A stretch of DNA of 64,000 bases from contig LSIG01000004.1 in NCBI GenBank assembly GCA_001556125.1, positions 1 to 64,000 on the forward strand, given 5' to 3'. This document shows positions 18,124 to 27,390 of this stretch, piece after piece. The stretch's first letter is position 1. Each line of letters starts with the position of its first letter. The notes under the pieces were generated by a model, which saw only the letters and a list, made by a program, of their open reading frames with translations, ran no database searches and was not told the origin of the DNA. Made by a program: the position numbers and the translations under genes. This stretch comes from Rhizobiales bacterium CCH10-E5 (GTDB taxonomy: Bacteria > Pseudomonadota > Alphaproteobacteria > Rhizobiales > Beijerinckiaceae).

Positions 18124-19398
18124 ATGGCCTTTTCGGATTACGCCGACTGGTGGGACAAGCAGAAGCTGCAGACCGAGAAGATCCTCGGCGAATGGGTCGA
18201 GGACAATCCCCAGTGGTGGGCGGTGACGATCGCCACCGGCGTGCAGACCTCGATGGATCTGGGTGCCGGCTTCGTCGATGTGCTGCGTTTCGGCGAGGGC
18301 ATCGCCGAGGGCGGTCTGGCCGGGGTGGGCAAGGATGCGCTGCGTCTGCTCGCCATCCTCGGTCCTCTCGGCAAGGCCGGCGGGGTGCTGTCGCGGCTCA
18401 TCCATCTGCAGCGGATCAGACTGGCCGTGCAGGTCAAGGGCGTCAGCGGCCCCTGCACCTTCCAGGCGATCAACAACGCCATGTCGATCGCGCGCGGTCG
18501 CAACTATTTCATCACCGTCAAGGACATGGCGGCGGCGGTCGGCAAGCCGCTGAGTTCCCTGTCCACCAATGCGGCCGGGCGCACGCAACTCGGCGCGCAT
18601 GTCCAGCAGGCGCTGGATTTCCTGGTGTCGCAGGGTGTCAAGGTCACGCGGCTGAACCAGGCAAGGACGGTCAAGGATATCGTGCAACTCGCGCGGAGCG
18701 AGGATGGCGTCATCGTCTTCGCCATCCGCTGTGTGGTGAGGACGCCGGCGGGGGCGCTGAGGGAAATCAACCACAGTGTCATCGCCGTGCGCGACGCCAT
18801 GGGAGCGGTCCGCTTTGCCGATTACGGCGGAAAGTACTTTCCGTCGCTCGAGCAGTTGGTCTCGCGCTGGGGCATGCTTGAGAAAAGCGGTGTCGGCCTG
18901 ATGCCCAACCAGGCGGTCGGGGCGGTCAACACCATGGCCTTCACCAGCCTGATGGAGGAGAGCATCGTCCTGCTCCAGGGAGCGAGCATGCTGATCTCCG
19001 GGCTGACCGCGATCGAGACGGCGGAGGGTGTGGATTTCGCCGCGCCGGTTGTGGTCGCCGCCACATCCGTCCCGACCAAAGCCGACCCGGCCCCACCCGA
19101 GGTGGTGAAGGGCAGCTTCGACGCCTTCAAGCAGCGCAAGCAGGGCAAGACCGTCATCCGCCTGCCCGAGATGGTGATCACGGCCGGTAAAGGGACTGCG
19201 CCCCCGTCCGCCTGGCTGACCGGCGTGCAGTACAGGCTCAATGCGCTGGGCTTCGGGGCCGGGCCGGTCGACGGGATCAAGGGCCCCAAGACGACGAAGG
19301 CGATCAGGCTGTTCCAGACGAGCTATCCGCCGCTCAAGGTCGACGGCATCCCCGGCCCGCGGACGCAGGAGCGCCTCGTCGAGATCTGCGGCTTCTGA
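18124..19398 (+). CDS. Candidate T6SS effector: cysteine-peptidase-like domain plus peptidoglycan-binding domain
   Basis: 424-residue protein I cannot match to a named family over its full length. Residues ~30-90 are hydrophobic and Gly-rich (GAGFVDVLRFGEGIAEGG), like N-terminal regions seen in some polymorphic-toxin and T6SS cargo proteins. Residues ~105-240 contain GPCTFQAINNA (C111), INHSVIAV (H217) and FADYGG (D233), an order consistent with a papain/C39-like Cys-His-Asp triad. Residues ~362-420 match a PG_binding_1 repeat (GVQYRLNALGFGAGPVDG...LFQTSY). It has no signal peptide and is last in the tss operon, which fits a T6SS-delivered periplasmic effector. No immunity-like gene is adjacent. 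The enzymatic role is inferred. Confidence 0.6.
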   Translation: MAFSDYADWWDKQKLQTEKILGEWVEDNPQWWAVTIATGVQTSMDLGAGFVDVLRFGEGIAEGGLAGVGKDALRLLAILGPLGKAGGVLSRLIHLQRIRLAVQVKGVSGPCTFQAINNAMSIARGRNYFITVKDMAAAVGKPLSSLSTNAAGRTQLGAHVQQALDFLVSQGVKVTRLNQARTVKDIVQLARSEDGVIVFAIRCVVRTPAGALREINHSVIAVRDAMGAVRFADYGGKYFPSLEQLVSRWGMLEKSGVGLMPNQAVGAVNTMAFTSLMEESIVLLQGASMLISGLTAIETAEGVDFAAPVVVAATSVPTKADPAPPEVVKGSFDAFKQRKQGKTVIRLPEMVITAGKGTAPPSAWLTGVQYRLNALGFGAGPVDGIKGPKTTKAIRLFQTSYPPLKVDGIPGPRTQERLVEICGF

Positions 19399-19504
19399 TG
19401 GCGATGACCGAGTGCGGCCCAGCGTCAGAGCGACGGAGCCGCCCGGTCGGCGAAAATGCGCTATCGTCCTCTCCGACGGGGCAGCGACAGCATGAGGGCG
19501 GCGG

Positions 19505-20821
19505 ATGTTGCAACCAGCGCGGCTGAAGAGCCGGTCGGGCGCGGAGAGCGGCGGCGGGCGGCCGGTCGAGCCGCCGCGCCCGGGCCTTCGGCGCCGGACC
19601 ACGCGCGTCGGGCGCTTCGGCCGGATCATGGTTCTGCTGGTCGCGCTCGGCGCAAGCGGCTGGGCCGGCGTCGCGACCTGGCTGCTCTATCGCGAGAAGG
19701 CGGTCGTGGCCGCGCTGCAGCAGGAGCAGCAGGTGCTCCAGGCCAGTTATGACGAGCGTATGCGGGCGCTGACGCGGCGCCTCGTCAGCTCGATCGCGAC
19801 GCAGCGCGCGCCCGGTGCCGCACCACGCGAGGGGGGCGGCGACGATCAGCTCGCCGATCTGATCGCGCGGCAGATCGAGCTCGAGGCGCGACAGAACCTG
19901 CTGGGCACGCTGACCGGCCAGGCGGTCGCGCCTGTGCTGCCGAACAGCGGCGCGCAGGTACCGGGCGGGGGCGGCGGGCTCGCCGCCGACCCGTTCCAGG
20001 GCAATATCCTCGAGCGCATCAACCCGGCGGTCGTCGCGCCGCAGAAGCGGCTGGCGGCGGTGGCGCTGCGGGCCGAGGAGGCGATGCCGCTCTCCGAGCG
20101 GGTGACGCTGCTGCAGCAATCGCTCGACCGCATCGACCAGGCGCAGGGGCAGCAGGTCTCTGCGCTGGGCCTGCGCCTCGCCGGGCGGGTGCAGGAGGTG
20201 AGGGCGGCGCTGGCCGATCTCGGGCTCGATGTCGGCAAGGTCCGTCTGCCCCCGGCCCGGCAGGCGATGGGCGGGCCGCTGATCCCGCTCTCGGTGACGA
20301 TGCGTCCGGGCAGCTTCGAGCATCGCGTGCTGCAGCTCGGCGAGGCGCAGGCGAATTTCGGGCGCTGGCGCGAGCTGGCGCAGATCGTGCCGCTGCGCCG
20401 CCCGCTGGACGGCGACGACAGCACGACCAGCAATTTCGGCATGCGCACCGACCCCTTCACCGGCGCTGCGGCGATGCATGCCGGCATGGATTTCCGCGGC
20501 GAGACCGGCACGCCGATCCGCGCCACCGGCGCCGGCAAGGTGCTGCGGGCGGAGGTCGCGGGCGGCTATGGCAATCTGGTCGAACTCGACCATGGCAACG
20601 GGCTCACGACGCGCTACGCGCATCTCAGCGCCTTCGACGTGAAGCCGGACCAGATCGTTCCGCCCGGCGCGATCATCGGCCGGCTGGGCTCGACCGGCCG
20701 CTCGACCGGCCCGCATCTGCATTACGAGACGCGACTGGCGGGCGAGGCGACCAACCCGCTGAAGTTCATCGAAGTGGGCAACCGCCTGTCGCAGCCCTCG
20801 CTGCCGCCGGGTGTACGGTGA
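19505..20821 (+). CDS. M23-family peptidoglycan endopeptidase, membrane-anchored
   Basis: 438-residue protein. A basic cytoplasmic N-terminus is followed by one membrane helix (about 41-62) and a coiled-coil-like region (about 63-280). The C-terminal LytM/M23 domain carries the zinc ligands H325 and D329 (MHAGMD) and H404/H406 (PHLHYE), so it should be catalytically competent. Such proteins cleave peptide cross-links during cell-wall growth or division, or activate amidases. It is co-directional with the T6SS effector candidate, 106 nt downstream. A direct T6SS role is not shown. Confidence 0.9.
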   Translation: MLQPARLKSRSGAESGGGRPVEPPRPGLRRRTTRVGRFGRIMVLLVALGASGWAGVATWLLYREKAVVAALQQEQQVLQASYDERMRALTRRLVSSIATQRAPGAAPREGGGDDQLADLIARQIELEARQNLLGTLTGQAVAPVLPNSGAQVPGGGGGLAADPFQGNILERINPAVVAPQKRLAAVALRAEEAMPLSERVTLLQQSLDRIDQAQGQQVSALGLRLAGRVQEVRAALADLGLDVGKVRLPPARQAMGGPLIPLSVTMRPGSFEHRVLQLGEAQANFGRWRELAQIVPLRRPLDGDDSTTSNFGMRTDPFTGAAAMHAGMDFRGETGTPIRATGAGKVLRAEVAGGYGNLVELDHGNGLTTRYAHLSAFDVKPDQIVPPGAIIGRLGSTGRSTGPHLHYETRLAGEATNPLKFIEVGNRLSQPSLPPGVR

Positions 20822-20850
20822 GTGCTGCCAAGCCTGACGTTGACCCTCTG

Positions 20851-20949
20851 CCGTCATCCTGGGCGACCGAAGGTCGACCGGGATCCATCGGAGGCCTCGG
20901 CGCCCTTCGATGGATCCCGGCCTTCGCTGCGCGAAGTCCAAGATGACGG
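20851..20949. repeat. Dispersed palindromic repeat
   Basis: The outer arms are ccgtcatc / gatgacgg. The inner 13-bp arms, CCGGGATCCATCG (20878-20890) and CGATGGATCCCGG (20908-20920), are perfect. The element fills the convergent gap between the M23 gene and glpD, and resembles the ccgtcatcctgggc...atgacgg repeats common in Hyphomicrobiales. It may serve as a bidirectional terminator. Confidence 0.75.
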
Positions 20950-20970
20950 GTTGGTTTGCCGTGCAACGGC

Positions 20971-22494
20971 TCAGGCGGCGGCCGCTTCCGCCATGAAGAC
21001 CTCCAGCGCCTCCTGCTCGGCCGTCGAGAGGCGCAGGCCCAGCTTGCTGCGGCGCCAGAGCACGTCGGCGGCCTGTTTCGCCCATTCCGCCCGCATCAGG
21101 TAGCGGACCTCGCGCTCGTAGAGATCGGCGCCGAAATGGCGGCCGAGATCGGCCTCCTGGACAGCGCCCTGCAGGATCTCGCGCGCCTTGGTGCCATAGG
21201 CCCGCACCAGCCGCGCAATGGTCGCGCGGGCGAGCCAGAGATGGGCGGCAGCGAGCGCGTCGACCTGCGCCTCAAAGCCCTCGACCGGGAAATCGCCGCC
21301 CGGCAGCGTGCCGGTGACGGTCCAGGTCGGGCGTGCCGCCCAGGCGGCGTGGGGACCGAGCTTCTCCAGCGCGGATTCGGCGAGGCGACGATAGGTCGTG
21401 ATCTTGCCGCCGAAGACCGAGAGCAGCGGCGCCTGGCCCTGCGGCGCGTCGAGCGTCAGGACATAGTCGCGGGTCGCCTCCTGCGCCTTGCTGGCGCCGT
21501 CGTCATAGAGCGGGCGCACGCCGGAATAGGTCCAGACCACGGATGCCGGGGTCACCGGCTCGCGGAAATACTCGCTCGCCGCGGCGCAGAGATAGTCGAT
21601 CTCCTCGGGCGTCGCCTTGGCGTCGGAGGGATTGCCGCGATAGTCGCGGTCGGTTGTGCCGATCAGCGTGAAGTCGCGCTCATAGGGGATCGCGAAGATG
21701 ATGCGCCCGTCGGCGTTCTGGAAGATGTAGCAGCGGTCGTGCTCGTAGAGCCTGGGCACGACGATATGGCTGCCCTGGACCATCCGCACGGCGGCCTTGG
21801 TGTTGGAGCGGACGACGCCGCCGAGCACATCGCCGACCCACGGGCCAGCCGCGTTGACCAGCGCCTTCGCCAGCACGCTGTGGCGGGTGCCGTTCGTCTC
21901 CGCCGTGATGCGCCAGACGCCGCCCTCGCGATCGGCGGAGACGACGCGGGCGCGGGTGTGGATCGTGGCGCCCTTCGCGGCGGCGTCCATGGCATTGAGC
22001 ACGACGAGACGCGAATCCTCGACCCAGCAATCGGAATACTCGAAGGCGGTGGCGCCATTGTCCTTGAGCGGCCGGCCGGTAGCATCCTGCGAAAGGTCGA
22101 GCGTGCGCGTCGCGGGCAGTTTCTTGCGGCCGCCGATATGGTCGTAGAGGAACAGGCCGAGCCGTAGCAGCCAGGCCGGGCGCAGGCCCTTGTGATGCGG
22201 CAGCACGAAGCGCAGCGGCCAGATGATGTGCGGGGCTATCGCCCAGAGCCGCTCGCGCTCCATCAGCGCCTCCCGCACGAGCCGGAACTCGTAATGCTCG
22301 AGATAGCGCAGCCCGCCATGGATCAGCTTGGTCGAGGCCGAGGAGGTCGCGCTGGCGAGATCGTCCTTCTCGAAGAGGACGACGGAGGCGCCGCGCCCCG
22401 CTGCGTCGCGGGCGATGCCGCAGCCATTGATGCCGCCGCCGATGACGGCAAGGTCGTAGGTGGTTTCCGTCTGCGTCATTCCGGTCTCGGTCAT
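20971..22494 (-). CDS. glpD: Aerobic glycerol-3-phosphate dehydrogenase
   Basis: 507-residue FAD enzyme that oxidises sn-glycerol 3-phosphate to dihydroxyacetone phosphate and passes electrons to quinone at the inner membrane. The N-terminal FAD motif is DLAVIGGGINGCGIARDAAG (about 14-33). STKLIHGGLRYLE and the C-terminal LRAEWAKQAADVLWRRSKLGL-type segment (split here: MRAEWAKQAADV, LWRRSKLGLRL) are diagnostic. The start at 22494 lies 7 nt after the upstream sugar dehydrogenase stop; 22479 is a possible alternative. No glpR or glpK is nearby. Confidence 0.95.
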   Translation of the reverse strand: MTETGMTQTETTYDLAVIGGGINGCGIARDAAGRGASVVLFEKDDLASATSSASTKLIHGGLRYLEHYEFRLVREALMERERLWAIAPHIIWPLRFVLPHHKGLRPAWLLRLGLFLYDHIGGRKKLPATRTLDLSQDATGRPLKDNGATAFEYSDCWVEDSRLVVLNAMDAAAKGATIHTRARVVSADREGGVWRITAETNGTRHSVLAKALVNAAGPWVGDVLGGVVRSNTKAAVRMVQGSHIVVPRLYEHDRCYIFQNADGRIIFAIPYERDFTLIGTTDRDYRGNPSDAKATPEEIDYLCAAASEYFREPVTPASVVWTYSGVRPLYDDGASKAQEATRDYVLTLDAPQGQAPLLSVFGGKITTYRRLAESALEKLGPHAAWAARPTWTVTGTLPGGDFPVEGFEAQVDALAAAHLWLARATIARLVRAYGTKAREILQGAVQEADLGRHFGADLYEREVRYLMRAEWAKQAADVLWRRSKLGLRLSTAEQEALEVFMAEAAAA

Positions 22495-22501
22495 TCCGGT
22501 C

Positions 22502-23848
22502 TCAGGCTTTGAAGATCGTCGCACCCGTCAACCCGTGGCGGGCGCAGGCGTTGCGCGTGTCGACGATGAGCTTGGCATGGGCCACGACCAGCGCGTAGTC
22601 GACGTCGTCATGGTCGGTGGCGATCAGCACGGCGTCGAAGCCGGCTATCGCGTCTGCCGTCAGCGGCGTGCTCGGGCGGGCGGCGAGCGCGCCGTGCTTG
22701 CGGCTCTTGCGGATCGCCGGGATATGCGGGTCGTGATAGGCGGCCTGCGCGCCGCGGGCCTCGATCAGCTCGATCAGCTTGAGGGCGGGACTCTCGCGCA
22801 TGTCCTCGACGTTCTTCTTGTAGGCGAGGCCGAGCACGAGGATGCGCGCGCCGCTGAAGCTGCGGCCGAGCTGGCGGTCGACGAGTTCGGCGAGCCGATC
22901 GACGACGCGATAGGGCATTTCGGTGTTGATCTGGCCGGCGAGTTCGATGAAGCGCGTGGCGATGTCGAATTCGCGCGCCTTCCAGGTCAGGTAGAAGGGG
23001 TCGATCGGGATGCAGTGCCCGCCGAGGCCGGGGCCCGGATAGAACGGCATGAAGCCGAAGGGCTTGGTCTTGGCGGCGTCGATCACCTCCCAGATGTCGA
23101 TGCCCATCGCGGCATAGACCTGCTTGAGCTCGTTCACGAGGGCGATGTTGACGGCCCGGAAGATGTTCTCGGTCAGCTTCACCGCCTCCGCCGTGGCAGT
23201 CGAGGAGACCGGCACGGTCCTGACCACGAGGGCACCATAGAGCGCGTCCGCCATGGCGAGCGCCGAGGCGCCGTCGCCGCCGACGACCTTGGGAATGTCG
23301 GAGGTGCCGAACTGGGCGTTGCCGGGGTCCTCCCGCTCGGGCGAATAGGCGAGGAAGACATCCGTGCCGCTGCTCAGGCCCGAGGCCTCCTCTAGGATCG
23401 GCCGCATCAGCTCGTCGGTCGTGCCCGGATAGGTCGTCGATTCCAGCACGATGAGCTGGCCGCGCCGCAGGCGCCGGCCGATCGCCCGCGTGGTCTGCTC
23501 GACGAAAGAGAGATCGGGCTCGCGCTGGCGCGAGAGCGGGGTCGGAACGCAGATCAGCAGGGCGTCGGGCTCGGAGAGCCGGTCGAAATCGGTCGTCGCT
23601 TCGAAGCGGCCCTCCGCGAGGCCGGCGACGATCAGATCCATCGGGATGTGCTTGATCGTCTCGCGGCCGGCATTGATCTGGTCGACGCGGGCCTGGTCGA
23701 TGTCGAAGCCGATGACGCGGATGCCCTGGCGGAGCGCGGCCAGCGCCAGCGGGATGCCGACATAGCCGAGCCCGATGACGCCGATCACCACCGAGCGGTC
23801 ACGGACCTTCCCGACGAAATCCTGCGCGACATCAGCCAAATCCTGCAC
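22502..23848 (-). CDS. Nucleotide-sugar dehydrogenase (UDP-GlcNAc/UDP-ManNAc type)
   Basis: 448-residue NAD-dependent UDP-sugar dehydrogenase that makes a uronic acid for surface polysaccharide. [14 protein letters not shown] (24-37) is the Rossmann motif. The catalytic Cys is C279 in [11 protein letters not shown], and [10 protein letters not shown] is typical of the WbpA/WecC class rather than UDP-glucose dehydrogenase. The start at GTG 23848 is chosen because GGAGG lies 5 nt upstream. An in-frame start at 23938 would add a non-conserved 30-residue extension. It is immediately upstream of glpD, with no other polysaccharide genes in view. Confidence 0.9.
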   Translation of the reverse strand: MQDLADVAQDFVGKVRDRSVVIGVIGLGYVGIPLALAALRQGIRVIGFDIDQARVDQINAGRETIKHIPMDLIVAGLAEGRFEATTDFDRLSEPDALLICVPTPLSRQREPDLSFVEQTTRAIGRRLRRGQLIVLESTTYPGTTDELMRPILEEASGLSSGTDVFLAYSPEREDPGNAQFGTSDIPKVVGGDGASALAMADALYGALVVRTVPVSSTATAEAVKLTENIFRAVNIALVNELKQVYAAMGIDIWEVIDAAKTKPFGFMPFYPGPGLGGHCIPIDPFYLTWKAREFDIATRFIELAGQINTEMPYRVVDRLAELVDRQLGRSFSGARILVLGLAYKKNVEDMRESPALKLIELIEARGAQAAYHDPHIPAIRKSRKHGALAARPSTPLTADAIAGFDAVLIATDHDDVDYALVVAHAKLIVDTRNACARHGLTGATIFKA

Positions 23849-24046
23849 TCTCGCCTCCGGTTCGCGCAAAGCCGGCGCCCGTTGGAAACGGCGGGCCGGC
23901 CAGCCCGCGGTCCTTGCCGAGATCACCCGCTCTGTCAACGCGACCGGAGCGCCCGGCTTGCGCCGCAGCCGCCGTGGCAGTCAGATGCGCGCGAAGCGCC
24001 CGAGTCCCGCGAGCCGTTGCGGCGAACCACCGGATCCCGAACCGCC

Positions 24047-25324
24047 ATGACCGTCACCGATATCGCGACGCGGACCTACAACCATGGCTGGCGACTCGAT
24101 CCGATCATCCGCAGCCTGCTCGACACGGATTTCTACAAGCTGCTGATGCTGCAGATGATCCGCGCCTTCCATCCGGAGGTGCAGGTCACCTTCTCGCTGA
24201 TCAACCGCTCGAAGCACATCCGCCTCGCGGACATCGTCGACGAGGCGGAGCTGCGCGCCCAGCTCGACCATGCCCGCTCGGTGCGCTTCACCAAGAAGGA
24301 GCTGATCTGGCTCGCCGGCAACTCGTTCTACGGCAAGCGCCAGATGTTCTCGCCGGAGTTCCTGGCCTGGCTCGCCGATTTCCAGCTGCCGGATTACGAG
24401 CTGCGCCGGGTCGACGGGCAATACGAGCTGCATTTCGAGGGGCCCTGGACCCATACGACGATGTGGGAGGTGCCGGCGCTGGCGATCATCAACGAGCTGC
24501 GGGCGCGGCGCGTCATGGTCGGGCAGAAGCGGTTCGCGCTGGATGTGCTTTATGCCCGCGCCAAGGCGAAGATGTGGGACAAGGTCGAGCGGCTGCAGAG
24601 GCTGCCGAACCTCAAACTCTCCGATTTCGGTACGCGCCGGCGCCATGGCCATCTCTGGCAGCGCTGGTGCGTCGAGGCGCTGAAGGAGGGGCTGGGGCCG
24701 AAATTCAGCGGCACCTCGAACGTCCTTCTGGCGATGGACGCCGATCTCGAGGCGATCGGCACCAACGCCCATGAGCTGCCGATGGTGCTGGCGGCGCTGG
24801 CCGACAGCGACGCCGAGCTGCTGCGCGCGCCTTATCGCGTGCTCGACGAGTGGCGCCAGGTCTATGGCGGCAATCTGCTGATCGCCCTGCCGGACGCTTT
24901 CGGAACGAGCGGCTTCTTGCGTCATGCGCCGGACTGGGTGGCGGACTGGACGGGTTTTCGACCCGATTCCGCGCCGCCGATCGAGGCGGGCGAGGCGATC
25001 ATGGCTTGGTGGCGCGAGCGCGGGCGCGATCCGCGAGAGAAGCTGCTGGTCTTCTCGGACGGGCTCGACGTCGATGCGATCGAGCGGGTCTACCGGCATT
25101 TCGACGGCAAGGTCCGCATGGCCTTCGGCTGGGGCACCGATCTGACCAACGATCTCGTCGGCTGCCTGCCCGACGGCTCGCGGGCGCTCGACCCGATGTC
25201 GCTGGTCTGCAAGGTCACCAAGGCGAACGGGCGCCCTGCGGTGAAGCTCTCCGACAATCCCGAGAAGGTCTCGGGCGAGGCGGAAGCCGTCGCGCGCTAC
25301 CGGCGCGTGTTCGGGGGCGGCTGA
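24047..25324 (+). CDS. pncB: Nicotinate phosphoribosyltransferase
   Basis: 425-residue enzyme that joins nicotinate to PRPP with ATP in NAD salvage. [15 protein letters not shown] (about 24-38) is the conserved N-terminal segment. FGTRRRHG (194-201) holds H200, the position of the phosphorylated His in the family. [14 protein letters not shown] and [11 protein letters not shown] form the C-terminal PRPP-site motifs. The start at ATG 24047 gives family-typical length. It is divergent from the sugar dehydrogenase, separated by 198 nt. Confidence 0.95.
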   Translation: MTVTDIATRTYNHGWRLDPIIRSLLDTDFYKLLMLQMIRAFHPEVQVTFSLINRSKHIRLADIVDEAELRAQLDHARSVRFTKKELIWLAGNSFYGKRQMFSPEFLAWLADFQLPDYELRRVDGQYELHFEGPWTHTTMWEVPALAIINELRARRVMVGQKRFALDVLYARAKAKMWDKVERLQRLPNLKLSDFGTRRRHGHLWQRWCVEALKEGLGPKFSGTSNVLLAMDADLEAIGTNAHELPMVLAALADSDAELLRAPYRVLDEWRQVYGGNLLIALPDAFGTSGFLRHAPDWVADWTGFRPDSAPPIEAGEAIMAWWRERGRDPREKLLVFSDGLDVDAIERVYRHFDGKVRMAFGWGTDLTNDLVGCLPDGSRALDPMSLVCKVTKANGRPAVKLSDNPEKVSGEAEAVARYRRVFGGG

Positions 25325-25432
25325 CGACGCGCCAGACCTGTCCGGCCGGCTCCGGTATGGCCCAAGAACAGTTCGCTCGCGAAAGCGTTATAGTTCGTTC
25401 GTCTGATGACTAGCGCAAGAGGCTCCGCGGCC

Positions 25433-25447
25433 CTTGCGTCATACAAG
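25433..25447. promoter_or_regulatory. Possible GntR-type operator upstream of the TRAP operon
   Basis: The short palindrome CTTG-N7-CAAG lies 66 nt before the dctP start. The form resembles GntR/FCD-family operators that often control TRAP transporters. No regulator gene is adjacent, so this is speculative. Confidence 0.2.
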
Positions 25448-25513
25448 TCTTCCTGCTCTGCTGCGGTCAAGACGCCTCAAGCAATAAGCGGCGCTTCAAC
25501 AGGGGAGTGAGAC

Positions 25514-26650
25514 ATGACGTCTGCAAAGACCAAGGGAGAATCGCGTCGAAAATTCCTGAAGACCTCGCTGGTTGCCACGGCCGCGACGGTCGCTGCGCCT
25601 GCGATCGCGCAGCAGGCCGGGCCGATCGCCATGCGTTGGCAGAGCACCTGGCCGTCGAAGGACATCTTCCACGAATACGCGCTCGACTTCGCCAAGAAGG
25701 TCAACGACATGACCGGCGGCGACCTGAAGATCGAGGTCTTGCCGGCCGGCGCGGTGGTGCCGGCCTTCGGACTGCTGGAGGCGGTGTCCAAGGGCACGCT
25801 CGACGGCGGCCATGGCGTGCTCGTCTATCATTACGGCAAGCAGACGGCGCTGGCGCTATGGGGCTCGGGCCCGGCCTATGCCATGGACGCCAACATGCTG
25901 CTCGCCTGGCACAAATATGGTGGCGGCAAGGAGCTGCTGGCCAAGCTCTACGCCTCGATCGGCGCCAATGTGCAGTCCTTCCCCTATGGCCCGATGCCGA
26001 CGCAGCCGCTCGGCTGGTTCAAGAAGCCGGTGACGAAGCTCGAAGATCTGAAGGGGCTGAAATACCGCACCGTCGGCATCTCGATCGACATCTTCACGGC
26101 GATGGGGCTCGCGGTGAACGCGCTGCCGGGCGGCGAGATCGTCTCGGCCATGGATCGCGGCCTGCTCGACGCGGCCGAGTTCAACAATGCCAGCTCCGAC
26201 CGCGTGCTCGGATTCCCCGACGTTTCGAAGGTCTGCATGCTGCAGAGCTACCACCAGAACGCCGAGCAGTTCGAGATCATGTTCAACAAGACGAAGTTCG
26301 ACGCCCTGCCGGACAAGATGAAGGCGATCATCGCCAACGCCGTCGAGGCCGGCTCGGCCGAGATGTCCTGGAAGGCGATCGACCGCTATTCGCAGGACTA
26401 TGTCGAGCTGCAGTCCAAGGACAAGGTGCGCTTCTACAAGACGCCGGACGCGATCCTGAAGCGCCAGCTCGAGCTCTATGACGAGGTGGCCAAGAAGAAG
26501 GCGGCCGAGAACCCGCTCTTCGCCGAGATCCTGCAGTCGCAGCTCGCCTTCGCCAAGCGCGCCACGCGCTGGGAGCAGGACACGGTGGTCAGCCGCAGGA
26601 TGGCCTTCGACCATTACTGGGGCCCCAACGGCGTCGCCGCCAAGCTCTGA
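25514..26650 (+). CDS. TRAP transporter substrate-binding protein DctP (mannitol/chloroaromatic-type)
   Basis: 378-residue periplasmic binding protein. It has a twin-arginine signal (ESRRKFLKTS, R11-R12) and a likely cleavage after AIA (about residue 32). MRWQSTWPSKDIFHEYALDF and GWFKKPVTKLEDLKGLKYRT match the DctP fold, including the Arg that contacts the substrate carboxylate (R in KYRTVG). The overall pattern looks like the FcbT1-type subgroup annotated for mannitol or chloroaromatic acids; the real substrate is unknown. It is the first gene of a dctPQM operon. Confidence 0.92.
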   Translation: MTSAKTKGESRRKFLKTSLVATAATVAAPAIAQQAGPIAMRWQSTWPSKDIFHEYALDFAKKVNDMTGGDLKIEVLPAGAVVPAFGLLEAVSKGTLDGGHGVLVYHYGKQTALALWGSGPAYAMDANMLLAWHKYGGGKELLAKLYASIGANVQSFPYGPMPTQPLGWFKKPVTKLEDLKGLKYRTVGISIDIFTAMGLAVNALPGGEIVSAMDRGLLDAAEFNNASSDRVLGFPDVSKVCMLQSYHQNAEQFEIMFNKTKFDALPDKMKAIIANAVEAGSAEMSWKAIDRYSQDYVELQSKDKVRFYKTPDAILKRQLELYDEVAKKKAAENPLFAEILQSQLAFAKRATRWEQDTVVSRRMAFDHYWGPNGVAAKL

Positions 26651-26721
26651 GCCTCTAGTCACGACAACGGCCATGGCCCGCACCTCCGGTGCCGGCCATG
26701 GCGTGCGCCTGCGAGGCCTGA

Positions 26722-27390
26722 ATGAGCGTCGAGAAAGTCCTTCTGGCCTGCGACCGCGTCAGCACCTTCTTCGGCAAGCTGGCGGCCTGGCTGATCATCG
26801 GCCTGATGCTGCTGGTCTGCGCCGAGGTGTTCAAGCGCTACATCCTGAACGCGCCGACCGCCTGGATCTTCGACGCCAGCAATATGCTCTACGGCTCGCT
26901 GTTCATGCTCTGCGGCGCCTATACTCTGGCCCAGAACGGCCATGTCCGGGGCGATTTCCTGTACAGCTCGATGAAGCCGCGCACCCAGGCGGGGCTCGAT
27001 CTGGCGCTCTACTTCCTGTTCTTCCTGCCGGGCATCTGCGCGCTGGTCTATGCGGGCTACGACTATGCCGCCGATTCCTGGCGCATCGGCGAGCATTCCA
27101 ACGTCACGGCCGACGGACCGCCGGTCTATCACTTCAAGACGGTGATCCCGGTCGCGGGCGCGCTCGTGCTGCTGCAGGGCGTGGCGGAGATCGCGCGCTG
27201 CGTCGTCTGCCTCAAGACCGGCGCCTGGCCGGCGCGGCTCAAGGATGTCGCCGAGATCGACGTCGTCGAGGAGCAGCTCGCGGCGAGCGAGCATCTCGAC
27301 GAGGCGACGCGGAAGGCCGCGATCGAACGCACGCACAGCATCGACGAGACGGCCCGGCAGCGCGGACTGGGCGGAGACCGGCATCCATGA
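26722..27390 (+). CDS. TRAP transporter small permease DctQ
   Basis: 222-residue membrane protein with four predicted helices (about 19-38, 57-75, 93-115 and 137-155), then a charged cytoplasmic tail. KYRILNAP-like (KRYILNAPTAW) and NGHVRGDFLY are typical DctQ segments. It pairs with the large permease; their genes overlap by 4 nt (ATGA). The tail of about 60 residues after the last helix is longer than in many DctQ proteins. Confidence 0.9.
   Translation: MSVEKVLLACDRVSTFFGKLAAWLIIGLMLLVCAEVFKRYILNAPTAWIFDASNMLYGSLFMLCGAYTLAQNGHVRGDFLYSSMKPRTQAGLDLALYFLFFLPGICALVYAGYDYAADSWRIGEHSNVTADGPPVYHFKTVIPVAGALVLLQGVAEIARCVVCLKTGAWPARLKDVAEIDVVEEQLAASEHLDEATRKAAIERTHSIDETARQRGLGGDRHP

Noticed and set aside
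23849..23938. N-terminal extension of the sugar dehydrogenase
   Set aside because: The 30 extra residues are Arg/Ala-rich and not family-like, while GTG 23848 has GGAGG at ideal spacing.
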